Assembly (NCBI RefSeq): GCF_000420405.1 | Contig: NZ_ATUW01000003.1 | Span: 124,001 to 188,000 of the forward strand | DNA length: 64,000 bases | Source: Winkia neuii subsp. neuii DSM 8576 | Lineage (GTDB): Bacteria > Actinomycetota > Actinomycetes > Actinomycetales > Actinomycetaceae | Reading direction: 5' to 3' | In this document: piece after piece, positions 1 through 9,594 of the stretch | Numbering within the stretch: the first letter of the stretch is position 1 | Layout of the letters: each line of letters opens with the position of its first letter | Translations under genes and position numbers: made by a program | Notes under the pieces: model-generated | Database searches by the model: none | Told to the model about the DNA's origin: nothing | What the model saw: only the letters and a program-made list of their open reading frames with translations

Positions 1-506
1 ACCCGGGCCCGATCCTAGACTCCGTGGCTAACGCCTACTATTGCGGCGGCGACTGGCCCGCCTCGGTCGAGTACATGCTAGCTTCCTCGGGTTTCGGCTG
101 GCACGCTGAAGCAGGTGTGCAAGTTTTGCGGCTGATCGCCGCGGGCGTGTTCGATGAACTGCCCGATCTAAAGATCCTGTCTGGGCACTGGGGCGAAACC
201 CTTCCAGCATATTTGGAACGTTTCGACGACCAGATCGGCATTGCCGCCACCTACTTGGAACGCTCCTTCTCGCAAACTTATAGGGACCAGGTGTGGATTA
301 CGCCCTCGGGAATACTAACGCCCGGGCAGCTGAACTTGGCGCTCACCCAGGTGGGCGCCGACCACATTTTGTGGAGCGAAGATATCCCCTACCTGAAGTG
401 CAAGAACATTCGTTCCTTCCTGCAGGAGGCCGATTTGTCCGAGGAAGATCGAAACAAGATTGCTTCCTCCAACGCGGTCTCTTTGCTGGGGTTGTCCCTG
501 GCATAA
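1..506 (+). CDS. Amidohydrolase family protein, C-terminal part (5' end outside window)
   Basis: The reading frame is open from the first bases of the window, so only the C-terminal ~168 residues are present; the GTG at 24 is unlikely to be the true start. The sequence resembles the C-terminal half of the amidohydrolase_2 (PF04909) TIM-barrel enzymes: a helix ending in GVFDELPDLK, then the strand and metal-site histidine in KILSGHWGE, and a late acidic loop LWSEDIPY at the position where this family carries its metal-binding Asp. Such enzymes are decarboxylases or hydrolases of carboxylated ring or aliphatic substrates; the substrate here cannot be read. It ends about 50 bp before the DJ-1-like gene on the same strand. 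Confidence 0.75.
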   Translation, partial: PGPILDSVANAYYCGGDWPASVEYMLASSGFGWHAEAGVQVLRLIAAGVFDELPDLKILSGHWGETLPAYLERFDDQIGIAATYLERSFSQTYRDQVWITPSGILTPGQLNLALTQVGADHILWSEDIPYLKCKNIRSFLQEADLSEEDRNKIASSNAVSLLGLSLA

Positions 507-554
507 AAACAGCCCACTTGTTAGCGTGAGGTTGCAGCCAACGAAAGGAAAGAA

Positions 555-1088
555 ATGGCCGAGCTAAACGGAAAGACTATAGCCATCATTGCTACCGATG
601 GTTTCGAGGATTCAGAACTTACTTCCCCGCTTCAGGCTGTGAAAGAGGCCGGAGCAGACGTGGTTGTGCTAGCTCCGGAAGCTGGCCAAATTGAGGGCAA
701 GAAGGGCACCAAGGTCGATGTCGACACCACCACTGCCGAGTCGGCGGAGAAATGCTTTGACGGCATCATTTTGCCTGGCGGCACCACTAACGCCGATCAT
801 CTTCGGCTAGACGATTCTGCCGTCGCCATTGTGAAGAAGCATGTAGAGGCCGGAATGCCGCTAGGGGCTATCTGCCACGGAGCTTGGATTCTTACCGACG
901 CCGACGTGCTGAACGAACGCACTTTGACCTCATACCCGTCTCTCAAGACCGATCTGATCAATGCCGGGGCGATTTGGACCGACCAGGAAGTGGTTTGCGA
1001 CCAGGGGCTGGTCTCCTCTAGGACCCCAGCCGACCTGCCGGCGTTCAACGCCAAGATTGTAGAAGAATTTGCCGAGGGCAAACACTAA
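555..1088 (+). CDS. DJ-1/PfpI family protein (class I glutamine amidotransferase-like)
   Basis: A 177-residue cytoplasmic protein of the DJ-1/ThiJ/PfpI family, nearest in type to the YhbO/YraA stress proteins that have been described as deglycases or peptidases. The nucleophile elbow GAICHGAW places Cys107 next to His108, and Glu18 in the GFEDSE segment sits where the family has its Cys-activating acid. The length equals the usual single-domain size. The ATG is preceded by GAAAGGAAAG, a good ribosome binding site. Neighbours give no pathway; a role in carbonyl or oxidative stress defence is inferred from the family only. Confidence 0.88.
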   Translation: MAELNGKTIAIIATDGFEDSELTSPLQAVKEAGADVVVLAPEAGQIEGKKGTKVDVDTTTAESAEKCFDGIILPGGTTNADHLRLDDSAVAIVKKHVEAGMPLGAICHGAWILTDADVLNERTLTSYPSLKTDLINAGAIWTDQEVVCDQGLVSSRTPADLPAFNAKIVEEFAEGKH

Positions 1089-1181
1089 TCCAGGTTCCTT
1101 TAGGTGGCCGGGCGCACCCCGGCCACCTTTTGATTTGGTCTCGAAAGATATACCCCAGTATCGTGGCCGGTGGGAGGGCAA

Positions 1182-1628
1182 ATGCTCAAGTTATCTCCGA
1201 GGCGGCGGCGAATAGTATATTCACTTAGCTACGAGGTCATAGCTGTTTTTGCCACCGCCGCCTTTTTGTTGGTTTTTAATTTTGATGCGGCCGGTTCCCT
1301 GCTCATGGGAATCATTTCTTCGACTGTAGCGGTGATTTGGAACTACCTGTGGAACCTGCTGCTGGAAACTTGGGAAAAGCGTACTGACGCGGGCCCGCGC
1401 ACCCCGTTGCGGCGGGCGGTTCAGGCCGTAGGTTTCGAGGGCGGTCTCGCCCTGTGGCTAACTCCCATAGAAGCTTGGATTCTGGACGTATCTTTACTTA
1501 CCGCCTTGGCTTTAGAGGCCGGACAACTCGTGTTTTTCTTGTTCTACACCTACCTGTTTTCTTGGGTTTTCGACCGCTACGTGTGCGCTCCTCCGGTAGA
1601 ACAGGCCGCGAGCGCCGCCTCGCAGTGA
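1182..1628 (+). CDS. PACE-type efflux transporter (bacterial transmembrane pair family)
   Basis: A 148-residue integral membrane protein with four predicted helices arranged as two repeats. The first repeat opens with RRRRIVYSLSYEV and closes with NYLWNLLLETWEKR; the second repeats the pattern around residue 75-135 (RAVQAVGFEGG... then YTYLFSWVFDR). This is the layout of the proteobacterial antimicrobial compound efflux (PACE/BTP, PF05232) family, whose members export chlorhexidine and other cationic compounds. I chose the ATG at 1182 because GGGAGG lies five bases upstream; a GTG at 1170 in the same frame has no such site. The substrate is unknown. Confidence 0.75.
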   Translation: MLKLSPRRRRIVYSLSYEVIAVFATAAFLLVFNFDAAGSLLMGIISSTVAVIWNYLWNLLLETWEKRTDAGPRTPLRRAVQAVGFEGGLALWLTPIEAWILDVSLLTALALEAGQLVFFLFYTYLFSWVFDRYVCAPPVEQAASAASQ

Positions 1629-1634
1629 GACACA

Positions 1635-1664
1635 TTACTTAATGGCTCCACCTGGGCTTATAAC
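1635..1664 (+). promoter_or_regulatory. Possible promoter of the ugp-type ABC operon
   Basis: TATAAC at 1659-1664 could serve as a -10 box, with a weak TTACTT at 1635-1640 as -35 and an 18-base spacer. It lies in the only gap before the four-gene ABC transporter. The -35 match is poor. Confidence 0.3.
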
Positions 1665-1720
1665 CTTCTGTTCACCATCTGCAAGCCTCTACTTCACCTG
1701 TGCCATCTACTTTCTTTCCT

Positions 1721-2629
1721 ATGAAGGAAGGTACGTCTAAACCGCGCAGGTCAGATCGACCCGACTCACGCGAGTGGCTCCTAGCTCTCCTCCTGCTAGC
1801 GCCAAATCTGGCCCTACTTGCCGTATTTACGTACAGGCCCCTTTTCGACAACATCCGCCTGTCGTTCACCGATTGGAACATTTCTGCCCCCACAGCCCAT
1901 TTCGTGGGCCTAGACAACTACGCCGAGTGGTTCACCAGTGCCGATTCTTGGAAGATAGTTGCCAACACAGCTATTTTTACCCTAGCTACCGTGCTCGGTT
2001 CCCTACTAGTTGGGTTGGCACTAGCTATCTTGCTCGACCAAAAATTATTCGGGCGCAATGGCGTGCGAGCGGTAGTATTTGCTCCCTACATAATCTCGGG
2101 TGCAGCAATAGGCATCGCGTTCCAATTCGTCTTTGACCCCGGCGTTGGTTTGATTGCGAACATCCTTTCGGGGCTGGGCATAAAAAGCCCCGATTTCTAC
2201 CAAAATCCCGGCTGGGCATTGTTCATGATCACCGCCACCTACATTTGGAAAAATATTGGCTACACCTTCGTCATTTATCTCGCTGCCCTGCAAGGACGGC
2301 GCAAAGACTTAGACGAGGCCGCCGAAATAGACGGCACCCCCGCCTGGCGGCGTCTCACCAAAGTATTGCTCCCTCAGCTGCGCCCCACCACCTTCTTTTT
2401 GTCTATTACGGTACTGCTCAACTCTATGCAGGTATTCGACATTATCAACGTGATGACCAGAGGCGGCCCCCAGGGGAATGCGACCTCGACCATGGTCTAC
2501 CAGGTCTACCAAGAAACCTTCGTGAACACTCGAGCCGGCTACGGAGCCACAGTAGCTACCATCTTGTTTTTGATTTTGCTGGTAGTCACCTTCATCCAGG
2601 TTCGCTTCATGCAAAGGGACGAAAAATGA
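1721..2629 (+). CDS. ugpA: ABC transporter permease, UgpA/MalF type
   Basis: First of two membrane subunits of a carbohydrate-type (CUT1) ABC importer. From the ATG at 1721 the protein has 302 residues with about six membrane helices, the first after a charged cytoplasmic N-terminus (WLLALLLLAPNLALLAVF). The EAA loop that docks the ATPase is visible as EAAEIDGTPAWRRLTKVLLP. There is no clear ribosome binding site at either the ATG or an in-frame GTG at 1700, so the start is uncertain. It overlaps the next permease gene by an ATGA junction. Assignment to glycerol-3-phosphate rather than another sugar derivative rests on similarity of the whole operon to UgpAEBC and is not certain. Confidence 0.82.
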   Translation: MKEGTSKPRRSDRPDSREWLLALLLLAPNLALLAVFTYRPLFDNIRLSFTDWNISAPTAHFVGLDNYAEWFTSADSWKIVANTAIFTLATVLGSLLVGLALAILLDQKLFGRNGVRAVVFAPYIISGAAIGIAFQFVFDPGVGLIANILSGLGIKSPDFYQNPGWALFMITATYIWKNIGYTFVIYLAALQGRRKDLDEAAEIDGTPAWRRLTKVLLPQLRPTTFFLSITVLLNSMQVFDIINVMTRGGPQGNATSTMVYQVYQETFVNTRAGYGATVATILFLILLVVTFIQVRFMQRDEK

Positions 2630-3495
2630 TTCGCAGCAAAAAAGCAGCTCCCTCCGAACTGAACTACGTGGGCCGCTCAAAGACAATGAAAATTCTAGGC
2701 TACGTGGCAATGGGCGCCGCCCTGCTAATAATTTTGGTGCCTATATATTGGATCCTGCTCGCCTCGTTCAAAGTCCAAGGCGACATTTATGCCAAACCAG
2801 TTACGTTGTGGCCGCACCCGTTTACTTTGCAAAACTACAAGGATGTAAACGAGCGCATCGCCCTCGGCGCCTACCTGCGAAATTCTGTAATTATCACGGT
2901 CATCCTCTCGAGCATAAAAATAGTGCTAGGCGTTGCCTCTGCCTACGCCCTGTCCCTGCTGCGCTTCCCAGGGCGAAACCTGATCTTCTTGGTCGTGATT
3001 GCTTCGCTGATGGTCCCCAGCCAAATCACCGTAATCTCCAACTACTCGCTCGTTGCCACATACGGCATGCGCAACACCTTCGCCGGAATTATCTTGCCGC
3101 TGGCAGGTACCGCCTTCGGCACCTTCCTAATGCGCAACCACTTCCTGTCCCTCCCTAAAGAAGTAATCGAAGCCGCCCGAATGGACGGAGCTAGCCCCCT
3201 AAAACTCCTCACTAAAGTCGTCCTCCCCATGTCCTGGCCCACCCTGTCGGCCTTCGCCCTCATCACAATTGTGAACGACTGGAACGAATACCTGTGGCCA
3301 TTTTTAATGTCGGACGACGAGCGCACTGCTCCCCTGCAAATTGGCTTAACCTTCCTCCAAAACAACGAGGGCCTTTCGAACTGGGGGCCCGTAATGGCAG
3401 GCACAGTACTTGCAGTACTTCCTGTGCTAATTGTCTTCCTACTTCTGCAAAAAAACATGATCAAAGGGCTCACCTCTGGAGCAGTCAAAGGCTAG
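2626..3495 (+). CDS. ugpE: ABC transporter permease, UgpE/MalG type
   Basis: Second membrane subunit of the importer, 289 residues. The ATG at 2626 overlaps the TGA of the preceding permease and is served by AAAGGGA about seven bases upstream, implying coupled translation. The protein has about six helices, beginning with MKILGYVAMGAALLIILV, and the EAA loop EAARMDGASPLKLLTKVVLP. It ends with a basic tail (MIKGLTSGAVKG), common in UgpE/MalG proteins. The lipoprotein gene follows after 17 bp. Confidence 0.85.
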   Translation: MIRSKKAAPSELNYVGRSKTMKILGYVAMGAALLIILVPIYWILLASFKVQGDIYAKPVTLWPHPFTLQNYKDVNERIALGAYLRNSVIITVILSSIKIVLGVASAYALSLLRFPGRNLIFLVVIASLMVPSQITVISNYSLVATYGMRNTFAGIILPLAGTAFGTFLMRNHFLSLPKEVIEAARMDGASPLKLLTKVVLPMSWPTLSAFALITIVNDWNEYLWPFLMSDDERTAPLQIGLTFLQNNEGLSNWGPVMAGTVLAVLPVLIVFLLLQKNMIKGLTSGAVKG

Positions 3496-3512
3496 CCCAC
3501 GAAAGGAAAATG

Positions 3513-4799
3513 ATGAAACTACGCTACGCGTTAGGGGCCTCCCTGGCAGCAGCCGGCCTAGTTCTGTCCGGCTGTGCCGGCACCGGCGGCACCGAGGTCG
3601 AACAGAACTCGTCCTCGGACAAAGTCACCCTCGACTTCTGGTCTAACCACCCGGCCTCCTCAAAGAAAATCGAAGAAGAGCTAATAAGCGAATTCGAAAA
3701 GCAAAACCCGAATATAAAGGTAAAGCTGACCGACGCCGGCAAAAACTACGAAGAGGTAGCCCAAAAACTCAACGCGGCGCTCTCCGGCGGGCAGGTGCCC
3801 GACGTAGTCATAGCCTCGGACGTGACCTGGTTCAACTTCGCCCTCAACGACCAGTTCGAGCCCCTAGACGACCTCCTAGAAAAAGTCGACGGCAAAGCCG
3901 ACGACTACGTCAAAAACCTCTACGACGAATACGAATTAAACGATTCCCACTTTGCGGTTCCCTACGCCCGCTCCACCCCGCTGTTCTACTACAACAAAGA
4001 CCTGTACAAGAAGGCGGGCCTGCCCGACCGCGGCCCCAAGACCTGGCAGGAATGGGATAAAGACTTCGCTCCCAAACTCAAAGCCGCCGGGGTGCAACCG
4101 CTCTCGGTACCCGACGGGTCGAACTATCTAGACTGGTACTTCCAAGGCATGATCTGGTCCCTAGGCGGACAGTACTCGAAGGACTGGACGATGACCATGG
4201 CCAGGCCCGAATCCGTAAAAGCCGGCGAATTCCTGCAAAAACAGTTCAAAGATGGCAACTTCAAAGCTGCCAAAGACGCCACGGTAGCATTCGTGTCCGG
4301 GCAGGCCGCCTCTATGCTTGAATCCACCGGCTCCTTGCAAGGGGTATCCGAGGACGGCAAAATCAACGTAGGTACCGCCTTCCTTCCCTCCCCCGAGGGA
4401 ACCGCAGGCGTATCGACCGGCGGCTCCGGCATAGCCATCACCTCTAAATCCAAGAACAAAGAAGCCGCCGCCAAATTCATTGCCTTCATGACAAATCCCG
4501 AAAACACGGTCACCTTCTCTCAAGGTACCGGTTACATGCCCGTGCGTACCTCCGCCCGGGAACTGCCAGAAGAAAAGAAATACCTGGAAGAACACCCCAA
4601 TTTTGCTACCGCTGTAAAACAGCTGGACCACACCCGCAAGCAAGACGTAGGGCGAGCCTTCGTCCAAGGGGGCGGCCAGCGCATCGGGGCAGCCCTAGAC
4701 AAGATCTCCCAGGGAGCCGACGTAGCCTCGACCTTCAAGAAGGTTGACGAGGAACACCAGAAAATCATCGACAAGCAAATCAAACCCAAACTGAAGTAG
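3513..4799 (+). CDS. ugpB: ABC transporter solute-binding lipoprotein, UgpB-like
   Basis: Extracytoplasmic ligand-binding subunit, 428 residues. The signal peptide ends in a lipobox (LVLSGC), so Cys21 should be lipidated and the protein anchored to the outer face of the membrane. The fold is that of the extracellular solute-binding family 1 (KVTLDFWSNHP near the N-terminus). Features that recall UgpB are RSTPLFYYNKDLYKKAGLP and TGYMPVRTSA. Two adjacent ATGs exist at 3510 and 3513; I favour 3513 because of its spacing from GAAAGGA at 3501-3507. The ligand (glycerol-3-phosphate, a glycerophosphodiester or a sugar) cannot be decided from sequence. Confidence 0.85.
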   Translation: MKLRYALGASLAAAGLVLSGCAGTGGTEVEQNSSSDKVTLDFWSNHPASSKKIEEELISEFEKQNPNIKVKLTDAGKNYEEVAQKLNAALSGGQVPDVVIASDVTWFNFALNDQFEPLDDLLEKVDGKADDYVKNLYDEYELNDSHFAVPYARSTPLFYYNKDLYKKAGLPDRGPKTWQEWDKDFAPKLKAAGVQPLSVPDGSNYLDWYFQGMIWSLGGQYSKDWTMTMARPESVKAGEFLQKQFKDGNFKAAKDATVAFVSGQAASMLESTGSLQGVSEDGKINVGTAFLPSPEGTAGVSTGGSGIAITSKSKNKEAAAKFIAFMTNPENTVTFSQGTGYMPVRTSARELPEEKKYLEEHPNFATAVKQLDHTRKQDVGRAFVQGGGQRIGAALDKISQGADVASTFKKVDEEHQKIIDKQIKPKLK

Positions 4800-4805
4800 G
4801 AAATT

Positions 4806-5879
4806 GTGGCAGAGGTAGTCTTTCAGGACGCAAGCAGGCTCTTTTCAGGGGCCGACCGCCCCGCAGTGGATTCGCTAAACCTAACGGTCGCAGACGGCGA
4901 ATGTGTAGTGTTAGTAGGCCCGTCAGGTTGCGGCAAATCCACCTCCCTGCGCATGGTAGCGGGTCTGGAGCCCACTACCTCTGGGCGAATCCTAATCGGC
5001 GGCAAGGATATGACCGGGGCGCGCCCACGTTCCCGAGACGTGGCAATGGTGTTCCAGTCCTACGCCCTCTACCCGAACATGACGGTGGCGCAAAACATGG
5101 CTTTCGCCCTCGAAAATGCGAAGGTCGACCGTGCTACCATCACCGAACGCGTAGGGTGGGCGGCGAAAATGCTCCAGCTTACAGACCTGCTAGAGCGCAA
5201 ACCAGCCGCCCTTTCGGGAGGGCAACGCCAACGCGTAGCCATGGGGCGAGCAATAGTTCGCAAACCTACCGTCTTCTGCATGGACGAGCCGCTATCCAAT
5301 CTCGATGCAAAGCTGCGCGTGTCGATGCGCGGGGAAATCGCAGCTTTGCAGCGGGACTTGGGAGTAACCACCGTCTACGTCACCCACGACCAGGTCGAAG
5401 CCATGACCATGGGGCATAGGGTGGCGGTAATGAAAGAGGGCGTACTGCAACAGGTGGCAACGCCCACCGAGTTGTACAACCACCCAGTGAACACGTTTGT
5501 GGCCGGGTTCATCGGCTCTCCCGCAATTTCGCTTTTCGACTGTCCAGTTACCGAAGAGGGCGTACATTTGGGCAGTCTTTTGCTGCCCCTGCCCCACCAA
5601 GTTGCTGCCCAGGTGGGCAAGCACGTGTGCATCGGGGTACGGCCCGAAGGTTGGGACCTAGTTGGCGAGGGCGAAGGTCTTCGAATGCAAACAGATCTAG
5701 TAGAGGTTTTGGGATCGCAAAACTATCTGCACGCCAAGCCCACAAGCGAGCTTCGCACCGGTTCCAGGGTGGCTGTAATGATCGATAGGCACACGCGCCC
5801 GGCCTCCGGCGAACCGGTATGGATCAGGCCAAACGAGCAGGTCCTATTCTTTGACCCCGAGGATGGTACTGCCCTATAG
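4806..5879 (+). CDS. ugpC: ABC transporter ATP-binding protein, UgpC/MsmK type
   Basis: The nucleotide-binding subunit, 357 residues. Walker A is GPSGCGKST (residues 38-46), the signature is LSGGQRQR, and Walker B is FCMDEPLSNLD followed by the switch His in YVTHDQ. The C-terminal ~120 residues form the OB-type regulatory domain (GVRPEGWDL region) typical of CUT1 ATPases, which can be shared by several importers. The gene starts with GTG at 4806, six bases after the stop of the binding-protein gene, with AGGA just upstream. Some CUT1 operons lack their own ATPase, so its presence makes this a self-contained system. Confidence 0.9.
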   Translation: MAEVVFQDASRLFSGADRPAVDSLNLTVADGECVVLVGPSGCGKSTSLRMVAGLEPTTSGRILIGGKDMTGARPRSRDVAMVFQSYALYPNMTVAQNMAFALENAKVDRATITERVGWAAKMLQLTDLLERKPAALSGGQRQRVAMGRAIVRKPTVFCMDEPLSNLDAKLRVSMRGEIAALQRDLGVTTVYVTHDQVEAMTMGHRVAVMKEGVLQQVATPTELYNHPVNTFVAGFIGSPAISLFDCPVTEEGVHLGSLLLPLPHQVAAQVGKHVCIGVRPEGWDLVGEGEGLRMQTDLVEVLGSQNYLHAKPTSELRTGSRVAVMIDRHTRPASGEPVWIRPNEQVLFFDPEDGTAL

Positions 5880-5898
5880 GCCACCTCCGGGCGCTAAC

Positions 5899-5958
5899 GT
5901 GGTGGGCCGGCGACAGGCTCAGAACCTAGCAGGTCTCCGCGGCTCGCCGGCCCACCAC
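5899..5958. terminator. Long hairpin between convergent genes
   Basis: A perfect 15-bp stem (5899-5913 with 5944-5958, core GGTGGGCCGGCGA) encloses a 30-base loop that can itself fold weakly. It lies between the 3' ends of the ABC operon and ychF. No U-tract follows on either strand, so its strength as an intrinsic terminator is uncertain. Confidence 0.55.
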
Positions 5959-6045
5959 CCCACCGCAGTAAGTTAGTAAAGCTGGTGTACTAGCTGCCTC
6001 CGATACCGACTGCAAACCTGCCTGAAACGCCGAGAGCAGAAGTGA

Positions 6046-7131
6046 CTATACGTTGAACTTGAAATCGACGATGTCGCCGTCTTGCATTACGTAGTCCTTG
6101 CCTTCCATACGGACTTTGCCGTGCTCGCGGGCTTCGTGCATGGAGCCGAATTCCATCAATTCGTTGTAACTGATGATCTCGGCTTTGATGAATCCACGCT
6201 CAAAGTCAGTATGGATTACACCTGCTGCCTGCGGGGCGGTATCCCCCTTGTGAATGGTCCACGCCCGGGATTCTTTTTCTCCGGCTGTTAGGAAGGTCTG
6301 CAACCCCAGGGTGTCAAAACCTACGCGAGCCAGCTTGTCCAGACCGGATTCTTCCTGGCCGGCCTCCTGTAGCATTTCGCGGGCTTCGTCCTGGTCCAGT
6401 TCTACTAGTTCGGCCTCGAACCCTGCGTCCAAGAACACTGCCTCCGCAGGGGCAACAATCTTAGCTAGTTCAGCCTGCTTTTCTTTGTCCTCCATACCGG
6501 CGCTGTCCATATTGAACACGTATATGAACGGCTTGGAGGTCATCAGCTGGAATGTCTTTAACACGTCGGGATCCAGGTCCCTGTCCCCACTGACCGACGA
6601 GATCGTTTTGCCCTCTTCCAAGATTTTTTGTGCCTCAAGGGCGGTATCCAGGACAACCTGTTCAGTCTTCTTGCCGCGCACTTCCTTTTCGAGGCGCGGG
6701 ATCATTTTCTCGAGAGTCTGCAGATCTGCAAGCACCAGTTCGGTAGTGATGGTGTCAATGTCGGAGGCGGGATCCACCTTCCCGTCGACGTGTACCACGT
6801 CCGGATCCTCGAATGCACGCGTAACCTGGCAGATAGCATCCGCCTCGCGAATATTGGCTAAGAACTGGTTGCCCAAGCCTTCGCCCTCGGAAGCCCCGCG
6901 GACAATCCCCGCAATGTCGACAAACGAGACGGTGGCGGGCACAATCTTTTGAGAATTATATAGTTTGGCCAATTCGTCTAGACGCGCATCGGGCAGAGGC
7001 ACTACCCCCACATTCGGCTCGATGGTTGCGAACGGGTAGTTCGCCGCCAGCACGGTCGCGCGGGTGAGCGCGTTGAACAATGTCGATTTGCCTACGTTGG
7101 GCAGTCCTGCGATACCAATTGTCAAAGCCAC
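6046..7131 (-). CDS. ychF: Redox-regulated ATPase/GTPase YchF
   Basis: Universally conserved P-loop protein of the Obg/HflX superfamily, 361 residues, the family's usual length. The N-terminal G domain has GLPNVGKSTLFNALT (G1), NYPFATIEPN (G2) and the DIAGIVRGASEG switch II (G3); a coiled-coil insertion follows, and the C-terminal TGS-like domain ends in DYVMQDGDIVDFKFNV. In other bacteria the protein prefers ATP, binds ribosomes and influences oxidative stress responses and translation initiation. The G4 segment reads FNMDS, unlike canonical NKxD, in keeping with the relaxed nucleotide specificity of YchF. Confidence 0.96.
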   Translation of the reverse strand: MALTIGIAGLPNVGKSTLFNALTRATVLAANYPFATIEPNVGVVPLPDARLDELAKLYNSQKIVPATVSFVDIAGIVRGASEGEGLGNQFLANIREADAICQVTRAFEDPDVVHVDGKVDPASDIDTITTELVLADLQTLEKMIPRLEKEVRGKKTEQVVLDTALEAQKILEEGKTISSVSGDRDLDPDVLKTFQLMTSKPFIYVFNMDSAGMEDKEKQAELAKIVAPAEAVFLDAGFEAELVELDQDEAREMLQEAGQEESGLDKLARVGFDTLGLQTFLTAGEKESRAWTIHKGDTAPQAAGVIHTDFERGFIKAEIISYNELMEFGSMHEAREHGKVRMEGKDYVMQDGDIVDFKFNV

Positions 7132-7184
7132 GGGACCAGTCTAGCCGCAAAGGGAGTCTAGCCAAATCCGTGCCCCGTAATTTG

Positions 7185-8192
7185 CTAGCAGGTGTGGCCC
7201 GGCCCCGGCTTGCGTTTGCGTTCCTTCGGATCGAGCTTGCCAGCCTCCATCAGATCTGCGCGAAGGTTCTTGGGAAGCGAGAAAGTGACAGATTCGTCTA
7301 CCGTGCGCACCTTTTCGACGGTTTCAAAGCCGCGTTCGCCAAGCCAGGCTATTACGTCGCGCACCAAGATGTCGGGCACGGAAGCGCCAGAAGTGAGCCC
7401 CACGGTATTTGCGCCTGCAAACCATTCTTCTTGCAATTCCCCGGCCTTGTCGATGCGGTGGGCGGCCCCGGCTCCCGCCTCGAGTGCGACCTCGACCAAG
7501 CGCACAGAATTCGACGAGTTCGCAGAGCCAACAACGATCATCACGTCTGCCTGCTTGCCAATCTGTTTTACCGCTCCCTGCCTATTTTGGGTGGCATAGC
7601 AAATGTCGCCAGAGGGCGGGTCAACTAAATTGGGGAATTTCTGGCGGAGCCGGTCTACGGTAGCTTTCGTTTCGTCTACCGACAGCGTAGTTTGGGACAG
7701 CCACACCACCTTATTTGGGTCGCGCACCTGCAGCTTGTCGATCTCGTCGGGGCCGTCAATTACCTGGATGTGTTCGGGGGCCTCGCCCTGGGTGCCTTCG
7801 ACCTCTTCGTGGCCCTCGTGGCCAACTAGCACAATGTCGTAGTCGTCTTTGGCGAAACGGACCGCCTGCCGGTGCACCTTGGTAACTAGCGGGCAGGTGG
7901 CGTCAATAGTTTGCAGTTGCCGCGCCTTAGCGGAAGCATGTACAGCTGGCGAGACACCGTGGGCAGAAAAAACAACGCGTGCGCCCTCGGGCACCTCGTC
8001 CGTTTCTGAAACGAAGATGGCTCCCCGCTCAGACAAGGTTTCAACCACATACTTGTTGTGCACTATTTCTTTGCGCACGTAGATGGGTGCCCCGTAAAGT
8101 TCCAGAGCTTTTTCGACCGCGTCTACCGCGCGGTCTACGCCGGCGCAGTAGCCGCGAGGTGCGGCTAACAGGATCTTTTTCTTTTCGCTCAC
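7185..8192 (-). CDS. ispH: 4-Hydroxy-3-methylbut-2-enyl diphosphate reductase (IspH/LytB)
   Basis: Last enzyme of the MEP isoprenoid pathway: it reduces HMBPP to IPP and DMAPP using a [4Fe-4S] cluster. The three cluster ligands are visible as Cys16 (GYCAGV), Cys100 (DATCPL) and Cys198 (DICYAT), and the acid-base motif GHEGHEE is present at residues 124-130. Its 335 residues include a short extra C-terminal tail ([10 protein letters not shown]). It sits divergently from xseA across about 90 bp that must hold both promoters. With ispE at 36.5 kb it shows that this organism uses the MEP route. Confidence 0.96.
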   Translation of the reverse strand: MSEKKKILLAAPRGYCAGVDRAVDAVEKALELYGAPIYVRKEIVHNKYVVETLSERGAIFVSETDEVPEGARVVFSAHGVSPAVHASAKARQLQTIDATCPLVTKVHRQAVRFAKDDYDIVLVGHEGHEEVEGTQGEAPEHIQVIDGPDEIDKLQVRDPNKVVWLSQTTLSVDETKATVDRLRQKFPNLVDPPSGDICYATQNRQGAVKQIGKQADVMIVVGSANSSNSVRLVEVALEAGAGAAHRIDKAGELQEEWFAGANTVGLTSGASVPDILVRDVIAWLGERGFETVEKVRTVDESVTFSLPKNLRADLMEAGKLDPKERKRKPGPGHTC

Positions 8193-8283
8193 GCCCCTAA
8201 TGTACCTACTTCTGCCAAGAGGTGCCCTCCAGTGAGAAATATTTCGCTAACGGCTCCTCTCAGGCCGAACTAGGGCAAAAGCT

Positions 8284-9594
8284 GTGGATAAAAACCGCCG
8301 GGTGCCAAAGTATGTAAAGCTTGGCCTTGTGAATACTTCTAACCTCGCCCCCAGGGCGTCTCTGACGACACGCGAGAACCCGTGGCCTTTAGCGCTGCTT
8401 TCTGCGAACATCAAAAAGTACGTAGACCGCATGTCGGCCCTGTGGGTTGAAGGTCAGGTTGTCGAATACAAGCGCCGGCCGGGCACTCGCATGGCATTTT
8501 TCACTATTCGCGACCTGAATCAAAACGTTTCCATGACGGTGAAGGCATTTGCTGGCGTAGTAGACAAGGCCGGTCCCGGGTTTGACGAGGGCGCCCGCGT
8601 GGTAGTCAACGCGAAACCCGACTATTACGAGGTGAACGGTTCTCTGTCGCTGTTCGCTCACGAAATTCATACCTCCGGACTCGGGGATCTTCTAGCCAGA
8701 ATCGAAATGCTGCGCAAGGCGCTGGCCGCCGAAGGCCTGTTTTCTACAGAGCGCAAAAAGCCCCTGCCGTTTTTGCCGCAGGTAGTGGGATTGATCTGTG
8801 GGCGCAACGCCAAGGCTAAACACGACGTAGTGGTGAACGCGCAGGCCCGCTGGCCTTCTACCCGCTTCGAAATTCGCGAGGTCGCAGTCCAGGGTGAACG
8901 CTGTGTTGGCGAAGTGTCGGCCGCCCTCGCCGAACTGGATTCCAATCCGGCCGTACAAGTGATCGTGATTGCGCGCGGGGGCGGATCTGTCGAGGATTTG
9001 TTACCTTTTTCCGAGGAATCGTTAGTGCGGGCGGCAGCGGCGGCAAGAACCCCCATAGTTTCGGCTATCGGCCACGAGACTGACGCTCCTCTTTTGGATC
9101 TGGTATCCGACTACCGCGCTTCCACTCCTACCGATGCGGCGCGCAAGGTAGTGCCGGATGTTGCCGAACAGGAAGTGCTCGTTGCCGATATTCGCGCGCG
9201 CCTGTCGTACCTGTTGGGGCAGCGCCTTGACGCCGAGCTTACGGGCCTTGCCAATCTGCGAGCGCGCCCTGTGATGGCGCGTCCTTCGGCTATGTTCGAC
9301 GTCGAGGCCGAGCGTCTGGCGGGGGCCCGCGAGCGCCTCCGTTTGCGTACCAGGTCGCTGGTCGAACTTGCTGAGGGGCAGATTCAAAGTGCTGCGCAAG
9401 CGCTGCGGGCCCTATCCCCGCAGAGCATTTTAGAGCGCGGTTTTACCGTGTTGCGCACCCCTTCAGGGCAGGTAATTACCTCGGCCAAGCAGGTCTCCAA
9501 GGGTGATCTGATCGAGGGGTTATTAGCTAAAGGACGCATGGTTGCCCAGGTTGTGGGCGCTACGCCAGGAAAGGAAGGTAACGAAAATGAGTGA
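8284..9594 (+). CDS. xseA: Exodeoxyribonuclease VII large subunit
   Basis: Large subunit of the single-strand-specific exonuclease VII, which trims DNA to oligonucleotides in repair. The N-terminal OB-fold follows [10 protein letters not shown] and [14 protein letters not shown]; the catalytic region holds the conserved [17 protein letters not shown] and [10 protein letters not shown] segments (residues ~225-270), then a helical region and the C-terminal [10 protein letters not shown] segment. The GTG at 8284 gives 436 residues, slightly long; a GTG at 8329 would give a protein closer to the family boundary, so the first 15 residues are uncertain. The stop overlaps the start of xseB by eight bases. 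Confidence 0.94.
   Translation: MDKNRRVPKYVKLGLVNTSNLAPRASLTTRENPWPLALLSANIKKYVDRMSALWVEGQVVEYKRRPGTRMAFFTIRDLNQNVSMTVKAFAGVVDKAGPGFDEGARVVVNAKPDYYEVNGSLSLFAHEIHTSGLGDLLARIEMLRKALAAEGLFSTERKKPLPFLPQVVGLICGRNAKAKHDVVVNAQARWPSTRFEIREVAVQGERCVGEVSAALAELDSNPAVQVIVIARGGGSVEDLLPFSEESLVRAAAAARTPIVSAIGHETDAPLLDLVSDYRASTPTDAARKVVPDVAEQEVLVADIRARLSYLLGQRLDAELTGLANLRARPVMARPSAMFDVEAERLAGARERLRLRTRSLVELAEGQIQSAAQALRALSPQSILERGFTVLRTPSGQVITSAKQVSKGDLIEGLLAKGRMVAQVVGATPGKEGNENE

Noticed and set aside
5899-5958. Attachment or recombination site
   Set aside because: The long palindrome lies exactly between convergent gene ends with no mobile genes nearby; a terminator-like role is simpler.
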